Source: Membranipora membranacea (taxonomy: Eukaryota; Bryozoa; Gymnolaemata; Cheilostomatida; Membraniporidae). Taken from it: a stretch of DNA of 64,000 bases. Positions 52,301-63,635 of the stretch are shown here, one piece after another (within the stretch, counting starts at the first letter, position 1; every line of letters starts with the position of its first letter). A program made the translations under genes and the position numbers. Under the pieces are notes generated by a model. The model saw nothing but the letters and a program-made list of their open reading frames with translations, was not told the origin of the DNA and did no database searches. The stretch covers positions 20,830,001-20,894,000 of the forward strand of contig OU612065.1 of the NCBI GenBank assembly GCA_914767715.1. The letters are read 5' to 3'.

Positions 52301-55300
52301 TTTCAGGTTGTATATTTCACTGCCTTGTTTCCGTATATTGTACTCGTCATTTTGTTGATCAATGGTATGACCTTGAATGGTGCTGGGAAAGGAGTGATGT
52401 TTTATCTAAAACCAGAGTGGCATAGATTGAGGGAATCTCAGGTAATAGGTGCCAATATGAACACCTAGAAAATTAAAACAATATAATCTTGTAGACCAAA
52501 AACCACTATGGTTCAATTTTATGGTGTGATTTAGATTTAAATTGCATTCCTGCCATCAAGGGAAGGAGGTTAAACTCCAAACCTGAAGCTGCTCCTAATC
52601 TCCTCAGTTTATTTGTAATTTCTGTAGATCCTCCTCTTTTACTCCTTGCTGCCTCAGTGATAACAGAAAGCTGATTTGTGTGACAGATCCCTAAGTTGAG
52701 CTGTTTTGATTAACTTCCTATTACTGTGACCAAAATCATATGGAAATTTAATGCCCCCCCCCACCTTTCACACAACTATTGATCTTGTGTATACATATTT
52801 CTTAATAGGTGTGGGCCAATGCAGCGACACAAATCTTTTTCTCACTATCTATTTGCTGGGGTGGACTGATGACTCTGGCAAGTTACAACAGATTTCAAAA
52901 TAACATTCTCAAAGACACTCTCATTGTCACAATAGGTCAGTATGTCATTGAACAAGCATGCTCATCAATCCAATATAAAACACCATATGACTGAAAATAC
53001 TGATTGGGATTGCTTCTCGGCCTATTGGCTGATAAGTGCCAGTCTCAGTTTTGGTAGCTTGCTGCCCACTCAGTTTAGGAGGTTTTTCATAGCCTCACAC
53101 TTCTAGCTACATATTAGTTTCTAGTATGTTTCACATTCTCAGTATGCGGCCAGCCCAATCTTCTGTTTCTTACTGAACAGCAAAGGAATCCGCATAGTGT
53201 GTCAATTATATTTTTCTACGAATGAGTCGAGCTATTCAGTTTTTTTCATCAAATCATTTCATTAACTATTGAGCTTTCCTTGTTTTACAGGTAACAGCCT
53301 GACCTCCATATTTGCTGGTTTTGTAATATACTGCTATCTCGGACATTTGGCTGATAACCTCGGAGTAGGTGTGGGAGAGGTATCTAAAGGTGGCACCGGT
53401 TTAGCGTTTATAATATTTCCAGCAGCCATTTTAACTCTGCCATTCCCACCACTGTGGTCTGTATTATTCTTCACCATGCTTCTGACTCTTGGTCTAGACA
53501 GTCAGGTAAGATTATAAAGTTCGCTCAAAGCTGCTAGCAATGAAGACAAAACTTTTAAGTAACATGTCCCTCCCTCCAACACTTGATAAGTTGATATAGA
53601 TATAAGTTGTATCTAAAACCAGTTCAATTTATTAACAATAACTGGTAATCATCATTCCATACAAAAAGAGAGGACAACCTACCTCTAAATATCTCTCATT
53701 TTTATGAATGAGCCACATCTAACCCAAATTGTTCACATGATTGATCAACCCTCTCCACAACAACCTACATCCACGTTCGTATTCCGTGGATCATAGTGTG
53801 TTGTCCAATAAGCTTGATATCATTCCTTCTATTATTTTTCAAGAAGAAATTTAATTCTTTGACAAAATGATATTCGTCAGGGGCCATTCATAAAACTCTT
53901 TTTGATGCACTATTGATGCACTGTTGATGCACTATTGTAGGAAAATTAGTGAGCACAGAGATGATTCATATACGCACATAATATAGATGCTTCTACAGTT
54001 ATCTCAAGTTCTGCGTTTCAGTGACTTGCTTTTACTTTCAGTTTACACTTCTTGAGACGGTCACAACTATGATATTTGATGTGAGACCTGCCTGGCGTGG
54101 GAGGAAGCCTCTAGTTACATTCATCTGTGTCTTCGTGTTTATGATTCCTGGTGTGCTCATGTGTACACAAGGTGGAGTGTATATCCTTACACTAATGGAT
54201 GATTATAGCGCTGGATTCAATGTCATCATACTATGCCTTTTGGAGGTGCTTTGTGTCATGGTGCTGTATGGTAAGTATACAAAGGGACAAACAAAAGTAC
54301 ACCATATCAGCATAAAATAATGAACAAATTTGATTATATAATATATTGTTTACTAATTCAGACGAGGTATAAATTCCATTTAAAGCCTAAAGAGGTCAAT
54401 CTACTGAACATCCATAACAGAAGAAAAAAATTAAAGCCTTTCAATTTAAAAATTCTTTTTAAAAGATTTCTAGAGAATTTGAGAACGTTCCGAGTCTTCG
54501 GGACACCTCTCTGTTGGGCAGGTGTATCATTACTTTCAATTCAACTCCTTGATTCAGTTGAAAAAGTTATGAAGATGAATATGATTATGTACAGGAAGAC
54601 CAATCACATCAAGTTGTTGTTACTAATAGGCTTTATTTGTGGTGACTGATGAGATTTAAAAACAGAGCCAAAAATAGTAAAGAGGTATTGTTTTCATAAA
54701 TACTGCGGCATCAGTCAAATTTTCTACAATAGCAGATCAAACTGAGCCTCTCCTATACCTAAAACATGGATTTTCAGTCATTATCATCTATCTAATGCTT
54801 GGAATCATTCCAGCCTACCGGTCTATAAAAACTCACGATGGTTTGACTTTTGATAATTTCAGGATACAACAGGTTTGCGAAGGACATCAAGCTGATGATA
54901 GGAAAAGAGCCTAGTCCTTGGTGGAGGTTCTGCTGGCAGTTTGCTGGTCCTATCATTCTCATTGTAAGCAAACATAGATCTTCAACTATCTGTCTTCAGT
55001 TTGTTCTTCTTTGTTCCCTCTAAAAACACATAAGTTATTGAATGATCATAAGTCAGGGGCTCCTTTGAGATCTTTCTACGTTATACATCAACACTATATA
55101 TCATTCAATATGTATAAACTGGTATAACGTGTAAATTTATACTATTTAATCCGAGCATTTAATGATCTTTTTGTTTCTCCTAGTTTGTGCTGATCATGAG
55201 CTTCATGAACATGAAAGCAGACAAGACAACTCCAAAATGGGCCGTAGGGCTAGGATGGGTTCTATCCCTCTCTGTCCTACTTTGGATACCAATTGTCGCG

Positions 55301-56135
55301 ATTTATCGACTAATACATTCTGTTGGATCCACATTCATGGAGGTGACTATAGCCTATTATTGTGAAATTGCTAATTCTAGCAGCACTGCCTCTTGAATGA
55401 ATTGTTAGAATATGTGTATTACTCTTTTACAAATTCGGTCATATCAGACACTCTTTCCTCAATTAGTGAAGATTCATATTGATGGAACTCAAAATGAACT
55501 TTGAAATTTGAACGACATCTATTTGCAGCGACTCAGGTTCACAATTTCCCCAAATCCGTACTATGGACCAGCCCTACCAAAGTATCGAGCTATGGTGAAG
55601 CATGTACCAGGGTTCATAGTTCATCCATCTATAGAACTCCAGACCCAGAATGGAGCCATGGTAAGAGAATTGCTACACCAAAAAAGTTAATTGGGAATAA
55701 TTATTAGAAAGAATTAACAGTATTGTGCACTGAAAGCCACACTTCTCCTACCGATTTTGTGTCAAAACGTGACAATTTCTTATGGATTTGAAAACGTCTA
55801 CTATCTAAAGCTAGAGACTAACTCTATTTTCAACACACTACTGTTTGAATCAATAAATTTAGCAACAGGTATCCAGTGTATCCTGAAAATTGAACTTTGC
55901 AAACCCAAACCTCACAAATCCAAATATTTTGTAGGCTGAGACTGTGCTGAGGCAGTACAATGCCGTTTCACCATGGCAGCAGAGCGAAGGGGGAAAAAGT
56001 AAGAGTATTAGGAGGCCTGTTAGTATCTACTCCAAAAATAAGAGTATTAGGGTACCTGTCAGCAGCTACTCCACATCTCCTGCTCACACTGTCTTAGGAG
56101 ACAACTGGCAGAGTCCCACCAAAAGCCAAAAATAA
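49389..56135 (+). CDS. SLC6-family Na+/Cl- coupled transporter, amino-acid type
   Basis: Fourteen exons, 684 aa: 49389-49406, 49655-49802, 50067-50198, 50985-51128, 51332-51512, 51825-51957, 52307-52441, 52809-52935, 53291-53505, 54042-54270, 54863-54963, 55184-55342, 55529-55660, 55935-56135. All phases agree. The 18-base first exon (MVRIET) is the only upstream ATG plus donor that fits the frame. TM1 has [12 protein letters not shown], with Gly39 at the position where monoamine carriers have Asp; this points to a zwitterionic amino-acid substrate, as in glycine/proline carriers. The second outer loop holds a Cys pair and N-glycosylation sites NGT and NAS. TM6 has SYNRF; TM8 has LTLGLDSQF. 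The protein is a 12-pass plasma-membrane carrier. Odd points: His48 replaces the usual Tyr after WRFP, and the tail carries a duplicated KSIRxPVSxYS motif. The exact substrate is unknown. Confidence 0.92.
53009..53038 (+). pseudogene. U2 snRNA 5'-end fragment
   Basis: ATTGCTTCTCGGCCTATTGG followed by CT.AT.AAGTG closely follows the start of U2 snRNA (ATCGCTTCTCGGCCTTTTGGCT...). Similarity stops after roughly 30 bases, before the branch-point recognition region, and there is no upstream snRNA promoter I can see. It is an intronic relic in the SLC6 gene, either a truncated retrocopy or the head of a U2-derived SINE. Confidence 0.6.
56001..56073 (+). repeat. Tandem coding repeat in the SLC6 tail
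   Basis: AAGAGTATTAGG..CCTGTTAGTATCTACTCC at 56001-56039 is repeated from 56040. It encodes [11 protein letters not shown] and [11 protein letters not shown]. Both units are basic and Ser/Tyr-rich, and lie in the cytoplasmic C-terminus. Confidence 0.85.
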
Positions 56136-56385
56136 TCGTGGCCATGTAGGCCTAACTGATGTCAGAGAAGTTATGTTCCGATCCCGATTGGTCAAATCTT
56201 ACCAGCAAAAGGAAAAGGCTGGATATGGACATTGTTTTCCTACCTACCGGAACTGTTACAAGACGGATAGTCTCATTTTGGCGATAGTTTAATTTACAAA
56301 GACGAACAGCAACAAATGACAATGCATATATCTGCATAATATGGGAAACAAATATGTTTTACATTCTGTTACAATATTTTTTGAA

Positions 56386-56391
56386 AATAAA
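56386..56391 (+). terminator. Candidate polyadenylation signal of the SLC6 gene
   Basis: AATAAA is 250 bp after the SLC6 stop and only 33 bp from the stop codon of the convergent SerRS-like gene, so the two 3' untranslated regions probably abut or overlap. Confidence 0.55.
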
Positions 56392-56423
56392 AAAATCATT
56401 CCATGTACAGCACAGTTCTCACC

Positions 56424-57761
56424 TCACTTACTCTCTAAGCAGCTTAGCAGGTCTTGTATGTCTATGAGCTCTGCTGATACGAAGTGGCAATAATCGTTAG
56501 TAGGTCTAGAAAATTTAGCGTACGTCATCATCCTCCGACTCACATAGTCATAACTGAGTGATAGCCTCGACAAGACCGGGAATGTGCCATGTGTAATAAG
56601 CTTCTCAGTTGCCCTGGATTTATTCCAGTTATTGACTTCCATCACAAACTCTACAGCAGCGGCTTCATGCAGCTGAAGGTTATGAGGTTCTACAATAGAA
56701 GCAATGATTGGCACGTCAAGTGCTTTCCAGAAGTGGCTTATAACGTCAGCTAGATAGCCATACTCCTCTTCTGCTTTCGCCACAGTTGATGAAGACGAGA
56801 TGAACATCCCAACCTTTGACTGCACTGGCCTTCCTGTATTCGGTTTTCGATATCGGTTCCCGACCGAAAAGAATCTCTGAGGCAACATAGATACTGGAAG
56901 TTGTCTTCTAAGTAATAATGAATAGAGAGTCACTTCAGATAACCCAGGTGCTTGAAATACGTAATAATCCTCTATCTTATCCTTCCGGTTTTTTATAACC
57001 TCTCGGAACTCAGAAACCTCATTATCTTCGTGTAGTTCTAGTTTGGTTTGCAAATGGTACACATCTCGCAAATTTTGCTCACCTAGACCGAGCTCGGGAG
57101 CTAGTTCAGTTCTTATAAAGCTTGGTACTGTAATTTCAGTGAACTTTAAATACTCCAAAAACTCAGCTGTGAAGTATGTCAAGTCTAGTTCAGTGAGCGC
57201 TTTTTGTCCTGTGAGATACTTCAGTCCTGTGAAGGCTTGAGTCATGTCATCAAACATTCCAAGAGAATGAAGGGGTGGAGCTTTCACCCTGTCATCGAAT
57301 TGTTTCATCTGTGTATCTAAGATAAGTGACAGTTGTCCTCCACCTATTTTGGCACCACTTAGAATGTTTGGCAACGATGTACTCATGTTCAGAAGGCGCT
57401 CTTTGATTGATTGCAACGTCCTTCGAGATTCTTTCACTTCTGCCTGTTTTTCATACCGTTCCAATCCAGACAACTTCCCCTTGTCCCTAGCCCACTCCTC
57501 TTTTAACGTGGTGTCTGTCTCTAGACAGTCCTGGTATTCCTGATAGACAATCGCCAGTTCATCTACTAACTCATCTGCCTCCACATTTGAGTTAACAAGA
57601 ATTCTTTGAACAAGACTTTCAGTCATCCGTTGAGGATTCTTGAGAATCGATTTTATATTAGGATAAGAGTCCACACGCCACTCTCCTTCCAAGAGATTTG
57701 CTTTTTTCAGACGCTGAGTGCTTGTGCAGAAAAGCCGACTGAAGCGTCTCACAGCAAGCAT
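56424..57761 (-). CDS. Seryl-tRNA-synthetase-like mitochondrial protein (SLIMP-type paralogue)
   Basis: One uninterrupted exon, 445 aa, among intron-rich neighbours. Residues 1-20 (MLAVRRFSRLFCTSTQRLKK) are basic, Ser-rich and free of acidic residues, as in a mitochondrial targeting peptide. Residues about 60-130 form the long charged helical arm of SerRS. Residues 185-440 follow the class II core: KALTELDLTYFTAEFL and FTEITVPSFI; then YYVFQAPGLSEVTLYSLLLR where SerRS has its TxE loop. Motif 2 lacks the FRxE arrangement (NRYRKPNTGRP), and no motif 3 GxGxGxxR is visible. This pattern suggests a non-catalytic SerRS paralogue like insect SLIMP, which partners mitochondrial SerRS. A divergent active SARS2 is less likely. 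Convergent with the SLC6 gene (288 bp between stops) and divergent from USP30. Confidence 0.75.
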   Translation of the reverse strand: MLAVRRFSRLFCTSTQRLKKANLLEGEWRVDSYPNIKSILKNPQRMTESLVQRILVNSNVEADELVDELAIVYQEYQDCLETDTTLKEEWARDKGKLSGLERYEKQAEVKESRRTLQSIKERLLNMSTSLPNILSGAKIGGGQLSLILDTQMKQFDDRVKAPPLHSLGMFDDMTQAFTGLKYLTGQKALTELDLTYFTAEFLEYLKFTEITVPSFIRTELAPELGLGEQNLRDVYHLQTKLELHEDNEVSEFREVIKNRKDKIEDYYVFQAPGLSEVTLYSLLLRRQLPVSMLPQRFFSVGNRYRKPNTGRPVQSKVGMFISSSSTVAKAEEEYGYLADVISHFWKALDVPIIASIVEPHNLQLHEAAAVEFVMEVNNWNKSRATEKLITHGTFPVLSRLSLSYDYVSRRMMTYAKFSRPTNDYCHFVSAELIDIQDLLSCLESK

Positions 57762-59253
57762 CGCTAATAATATGTCTATTTATCTAAAAAATACAATCAA
57801 TAAAATATTATATTTGCTGAAGTTCAAAATAGAAGCGATGGTGGCAGTGGGAAGCGACCAAACTGATCGGACATTTGCTCGAGGGAAGGATCCCTCCTAC
57901 ACCCAAAATTTAGTCTAATTTGAGCGAGAGAGAGCGGAGGCATAATTCACTTGACAACATTCAGCTCTTTGCACACAATGATAAAATTGGCTCATGTATG
58001 TATCCATCATCATTGACATGTGAATGTGCATAGGATATAAGATGAGTAAGCAGTAAAAGTTAGTCTTATATGGAAGCTACTATGATGTTAAAAAGAGATT
58101 TGAGGCCCTAGTCAACCAAGATGAGTTGTTCAGGAGTTACTATAAATTAATAGATTGCTCCATTTTAACCAAGGCTTTCAACAGAATGAGAAATGCTTCA
58201 AAATTAAATTTTATAATATATAAGAGTTAACACTGAGGACTGAATGGCTTGTCCTAACATGTTAGGACAATTAATCTCGTTCTACAAACCAAGGAGTATT
58301 CTTTGTATAAGGTAAGTGGATCAAGAGGGAGTTCATTAATTAAGTGGGTCTTGCAAATTGTTCACTCATTTTTGTCCATCAAAATGCTTTGCTATCTAAA
58401 ATGAATGAACTTGAGTCAGTAAAACTCGATTTGCAGTGATTGGTGCACAATACAATAAATGAGTTCTGATTGGATATACTTGAAAGTTATTGGTGTGAGC
58501 CTAGTAACTTCATTTCTAACCAAAATTTCTTATCAATTAAGAATTTACTTAATCTTCCTCTAACTCCTTGCCTCCAGCAAGCACAGAGGAGTGTAACCAG
58601 TGAGAGGGAGTTCATTGGTGTAACATAGGTCTAAATAAATACAATTTACTCCTTGATGCGGGCTTATATGTTATATAACAAATTCAGTATAACCTGTTCA
58701 TGGCTAGCTGCTTGGTGTACTAGTTGTACATTACTATATATATATGAATATTATATAAATACCTAGCCTGTCAAGACAGAGGGCAGGCTAATAAATACCT
58801 AGCCTGTCTTGACAAGCTTTGTCAAGACAGGCTAATAAGTCCCATACAATGCATTCTAGCTGGTCACTTCTAAAGTTTGCTGGCATATATATACTTTGCC
58901 CAATTTAACAAATATGGATAGAGCATAGTTAATATATCCATGATGCATTACTAAATCACTTCAGGTGAGGGAATTGCACAGACCTGATGTGTTGTTGATG
59001 TATCAGGAAATTAACTTGCAGTTGATGTTTCCTATTGATTGTACTGTCTTTTTAACCTTCAGTCTACCAGAGAACTATACTATAAAACTATCTCTCCACA
59101 ACATTTCATTTGGCTGAGTAACACCAATCCCTTACCGTTACCATGTTTAGTAGTCGCTAGCAAAACAATTGACCCTTATTCCCATATTCAGCTCAACTTT
59201 AACTGAGTGTAACATTTCGACAGATAACTTTCACCTTCTTTTTTGCACTGCAG
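57762..59253. other. Divergent promoter region of the SerRS-like gene and USP30, with repeats
   Basis: About 1.5 kb separates two divergent start codons. It holds repeats related to the AACCAAGGAG and GAGTTCATTGGT families at about 58110-58640 and the TGTCAAGACAGGCTA palindrome at 58764-58833. I could not identify a core promoter element. Confidence 0.5.
58764..58833. mobile_element. TGTCAAGACAGGCTA palindromic element
   Basis: TAGCCTGTCTTGACAAGC joins GCTTTGTCAAGACAGGCTA as an almost exact mirror at 58799-58833, preceded by a half copy (CTAGCCTGTCAAGACAG) at 58765. Solo arms of the same sequence (AAGCTTGTCAAGACAGGCTA) occur at 24801-24820 and 62164-62183, so this is a small dispersed family. 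Confidence 0.75.
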
Positions 59254-59254
59254 C

Positions 59255-62200
59255 ATGATCCCTCTAGAGTACATTGCCGGTGCAGCTGCTGTGATCGTGG
59301 TGACAGCCTACATATTCTTCGGCAGTGATATAAGCAGCAGTGAGAAGAGCCTCTCTGCATACTCTGGTCAGAAATGTACTAAACCTGCTGTTTGCATATT
59401 TGCAGCATTTCTCCTCAAGTTGTTCTGCGAAAATCTTGCGGCACCAATCGCCTGGTAGTGATTAGCAAGCAGACTAACAAATTGCACCATCTAACCATCC
59501 CCATTTTCTATTGAAGCATTAACGACAAACCTTGTCTTAATTCTACCATCATTACAGTGTGTCTAACAATGCATTCACACTTCGTTATGACATTAACCAT
59601 TTCAGATTTATATCATATATCCTTCCACAGATTCTAGTATACCCACTAGTGGTTTGATGAATTTAGGAAGGACATGTTTCTTCAATGCTGTTCTGCAGGC
59701 TCTGGCATCATGTCCGTCTTTCTGTTCATGGATCAACATCAGAGCACAGCTTGCTGAGAACAACGAAAGGTTTATTGAACTCTTGAAGTTTATGATTAAT
59801 GGTAGGTCCAGATTGAATCACTGACATCCCTAAACTATAGCTCAAATTAGTGGCTGTTGATACCTGTTTTCCGTACCAAAAATATGACTATTAAAGTGCT
59901 TGTTAATTTGCTCCATTTTTTACCAAAACAACATTCTAGCGATATATCGCAAGTTCACATCAATCCAAGTATCAGTCTCACTGTTTGCATACAGTTTGAT
60001 TGCCATTCAAATCATGCTAAGATTATTATCACAATCTGCTCAAATGCATTCACACTCAGTAAACAATGTTCAAAACATGTACTGTGTTATTCTCTAAAAC
60101 TTAATATATAAGTCAAACAAAATATAAATAAAATTTTTTTAGACCTGAGTAATAATCAAGATGGAGACTCACCTCATGATACAGTCAGTCTGTCTTCACT
60201 TCTAGAAGAAATACGAACTCAAGGCTGGGTGGTAGAGAACTCTGAGCATGTGAGTCGGTATTTGGTGGTATCCCAAGTATTGACACTGTCACTGGGCTCT
60301 CAAACCATTATTTGATATAATATTGTATGTGAAGTTATCATAACTACTTGCGTGACCAGATGGCTTCAATCTCCACACTCATGTTTATAGAAGCTGTCAA
60401 ACCCTCACACCAAGCTTGATACTGATGAGATATGCCTCATTTTTACATCTTGTTATATTTTCTGATGCTTGAAGGACGCTCATGAGCTTTTTCAAGCCAT
60501 TATGAATTTACTTCACTCGGACTCTCGGACAACTGAGAGTGTTGGACTAGTTTCGGTCGCAGAGCAATCTCAAAATGAGGTGAGTATGTTGTTAAGTGGT
60601 TGTGTGCCTTGTTACACCCCAGGAGTCATTTTACTCCTAGTTTCACCACTTTCCACTCGCCACAGATCAACTGTTATGATAAAATGACCTTGTATGTATT
60701 GTGGATGTGTAGGTAGTCATTATTCACTTTGTCATTTGGTTTCATTGACGTGAACATCAAGGTTGCAGGAATGGTTGCGTGAGAATTGCACTATCCGGTA
60801 AAATCTCTAGAAGAGGCAGTAATGATAAACAAATGCACAACTCGCTACCAATAAGAAACAAAAATTTGAAATTGAGTTGCAATTAAAAATTTTATTAGTC
60901 GGTTTTTAAAAATATATATGTTGGTGTGGGTTGAAGTCAGAAGAATAGATATTTTTATCATAAGTTATTGTGTCTTAAAAAGAAACAATCGCACACCACA
61001 AATTTAGCTAAGCTTACAATGATGTTTTGAACAAAAGATTGTAAATTGACTTGACTCTGCGATGGAACTAAGCGACTTTGAAACTATTCTTTTCAATTGC
61101 AGGATGATACATCAAATTATGAGCTTTCTATAGCACACAAGTCTAGATTTCAACGTAGAGAATCCACTAATAGTATTAGATCACCTGTTATTGGATACAC
61201 CGCTTCAAATATGACATGCAGGACCTGCATGAAAAAGGTACTTATAGTTGTGGCCCCGAAATGCTCATAAGGCAGAGTTAAGGCGATAAAAAGTGCCCTC
61301 GGGTCTGGTGGCAGAGGAGTATTGCAAAAGTCGGCTACAGAGAAGTCAACTGGCTACTCGATATCTGACGGATGAAATAAACAAATAATTGAGGTTATGA
61401 TCAAAGACAAATCGTATTTCGGAAGCTAATGATATCTTGAATATAAATGAATCACATTCCTGAAAAAAAAATCAGCAGCATAATTGCTGGCATTTACATA
61501 TGTAATGTTTTGAAGGAAACCCTTCGCAATTTCTCCTTTCATGAAACTAATGATACATCTATTTTGGTGAAATTAGCCTGCCTCTTCCATGACAATGTCT
61601 GTTGCCCTTTCTTTTCAGAGCAGCTCAAAATATGACATGTTCACAAGCCTTAGTTTGACATTTCCTCCAACTACCAGGGTGAGTCGACTTGATATACACA
61701 TTGATACATGTGATTTTATATTGCTATCTGGTAACTGTGTGTTATCCTCCCTTGATTCACCTATAACGCCTGCATTGTAGAAACAAAGTTGTGAAGGAGG
61801 AAAATTATTGCTTGTTCGCATTTAGTTTGCCATTGTGAACATTTGATACCAAAATGATCACACAACAAAACTTTCATGGGCCGAGCTTATTTCTGTAGAA
61901 TCTGATATAAGTTTACACCAACCACAATCCCATCAATTTTCTTGTTACAGGGTATATTTCAGCTTGATGATCTACTCAAGTTCTATTTCCTCTCAGATTC
62001 ACTCTCAGATGTGAATTGTGAAAACTGCACCAGAGCGCATAAGAGGCTAATAAAATCTGATTTTTTAAAAGAAATCAGCCTAGGAAGGGTGAGAAACAAA
62101 GCAAAAACTCATCATTCAAAAGTGTTTTTTTGGGTCACATAAGCTGAATTAGCCACCAAACAAAGCTTGTCAAGACAGGCTAAAACTGAATATTCCGCTA

Positions 62201-63159
62201 TATTTTTCATTGTTGACCTTTTTCGCAAAAGCTCCAACAAGGATGTCAAAATGTACCGCTGTATAGTTTAAATCTCTAAAAAAATTCTTGAAGCAAGCAG
62301 GGTTTGTTGTGTGTGGTTGACCTCAATGCGATGACCTTATAATGTGTATGTGTAATTTTGTGATTTTTAAGGCAATAAATATTTTGGTTTCCTACACAGA
62401 TACCGAAGTGCCTTTGTTTGCACATCCAGAGGTTAGGTTGGTACGGACATTATGAAGCTGTGAAACGTCATGATAAAATTGTCTTCCCATCATTACTAGA
62501 TCTCGGCTCCCTGACACAGCTCAACAGTATGCTGAAAACATCAGCTAGAAACTTGTGAGTAAAACCAGCCCAATTCAGGAATCCAGGAAAATATTCACTC
62601 ACTTATCCATAGGTGCATAATGAAAAACACAGATTTTGGGATTGTCTGAACATGATCGAACAGCCTCAACCGCAGCACATGTATGGTGTACTAATGATCT
62701 CTATACCATCCACAAGAATAATTTAACTCAGTGGTAGTAATTTTCAATTTATGTATGTTACAAATCTTTGTTTTCATTCCATTCCTCCTGCGCTCATGCC
62801 TATTTCACCTTGAAATTTAACTGCTATTCAGCTGTTTAGCCCTTTGTTTCAGGGCATCAGCTGCATTTGCTAGAGATGGCCACACAGAAAGAAAACACTC
62901 AGCTTCAGCCCCTATTGCTCAATATTCAAACTGGTACAGACTTGTAGCCTTAATAGAACACCAGGGCAGTGAAAGCTCAGGACATTTTGTGACATATAGA
63001 CGAGTAGGTGATGACAGCGATAGATGGATATATACATCAGATTTAAATGTGAGAGAAGTGACAGCAGAGCGTGTACATAACATTGCTCCTTATATGCTTT
63101 TCTATGAAAAGTATGATATAAATGAAAGCAGAAAATCTGAAGAAGAAAAGGTGGTGTAA
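59255..63159 (+). CDS. USP30: USP30, mitochondrial outer-membrane deubiquitinase
   Basis: Nine exons, 429 aa (human: 517): 59255-59366, 59631-59801, 60143-60249, 60475-60579, 61103-61237, 61619-61678, 61951-62088, 62400-62554, 62853-63159. All phases agree. An N-terminal membrane anchor (IAGAAAVIVVTAYIFFG, about 7-23) precedes the USP fold: the Cys box GLMNLGRTC53FFNAVLQAL, DAHELFQAIM, and zinc-type Cys pairs CRTC and CENC. IPKCLCLHIQRLGW follows, then the His box SGH372FVTYRR and RWIYTS390D. Ser in the last triad position, where most USPs have Asp or Asn, is the USP30 hallmark. USP30 trims ubiquitin from mitochondrial proteins and opposes PINK1/Parkin mitophagy; this is assigned by family. 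The ATG lies one base after an acceptor, so an untranslated first exon should lie upstream. The protein is shorter than the human one mainly in linkers. Confidence 0.94.
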
Positions 63160-63525
63160 GTGCTCTCTGATATCAATCTTCCCAGGCCGGGGGGGGGGGC
63201 AAGAGTCTGGGAGCTCAGACTAATATCTATCTGGTGTCTGAGAAGAATTGAGCAGCTCATTGATATCGTGGAAAAGACATTAAAGAAATACAATCAATAA
63301 GATATTATTCATTAAATTTTACAGTTAATAGCTACATTTAGCTACTGTTATATTTGTACAATGATATAAAGATGATATAATACAGATGATGATGAGATGA
63401 GAGTTGTGCTTCATTCTTTGAAAAAAAAAAGACTTCAATTTTCATTCAAGAGAAAATACTAAGAACAGTATGTTCAACATATTGAAACAACAATGTGTTT
63501 CAGTGGTGATTGAAATGAGATAAGG
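63160..63525. other. 3' regions of USP30 and the downstream convergent gene
   Basis: Contains an AGTCTGGGAGCTCAGACT mirror element with a G-run at about 63180-63222 and an ATTAAA hexamer at 63311-63316 that may serve USP30. No gene lies here. Confidence 0.5.
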
Positions 63526-63635
63526 CTATCCAGAGAAATCCTTGGCTTGATAAAGATCTTGGCTGTATTTCTCCGCTCTGACTGTTCTTCCACCAAAATA
63601 TCGACCGTTGAGTGCAGATACAGCCTTCTCCGCCT
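63526..63635 (-). CDS. Last exon of a U2AF-homology-motif (UHM) splicing factor, PUF60- or RBM17-like
   Basis: Only the final coding exon is in the window. The acceptor (ATTACAG on the minus strand) ends at 63636 and the exon runs to the TGA/TAA-type stop at 63528-63526. It encodes EAEKAVSALNGRYFGGRTVR followed by AEKYSQDLYQAKDFSG. The xNGRxFGGRxVxAxxY core is the C-terminal end of a UHM-type RRM. The ending xDFSG resembles PUF60 (which ends in DLSA), while RYFGGR is closer to RBM17/SPF45, so I cannot choose. Such proteins bind ULM peptides of SF1/SF3B1 and act in 3' splice-site choice. Upstream exons would lie further right, partly beyond the window. Confidence 0.75.

Noticed and set aside
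54320-54649. 109-aa plus-strand frame
   Set aside because: Lies in SLC6 intron 10, has no recognisable domain and no splice context.
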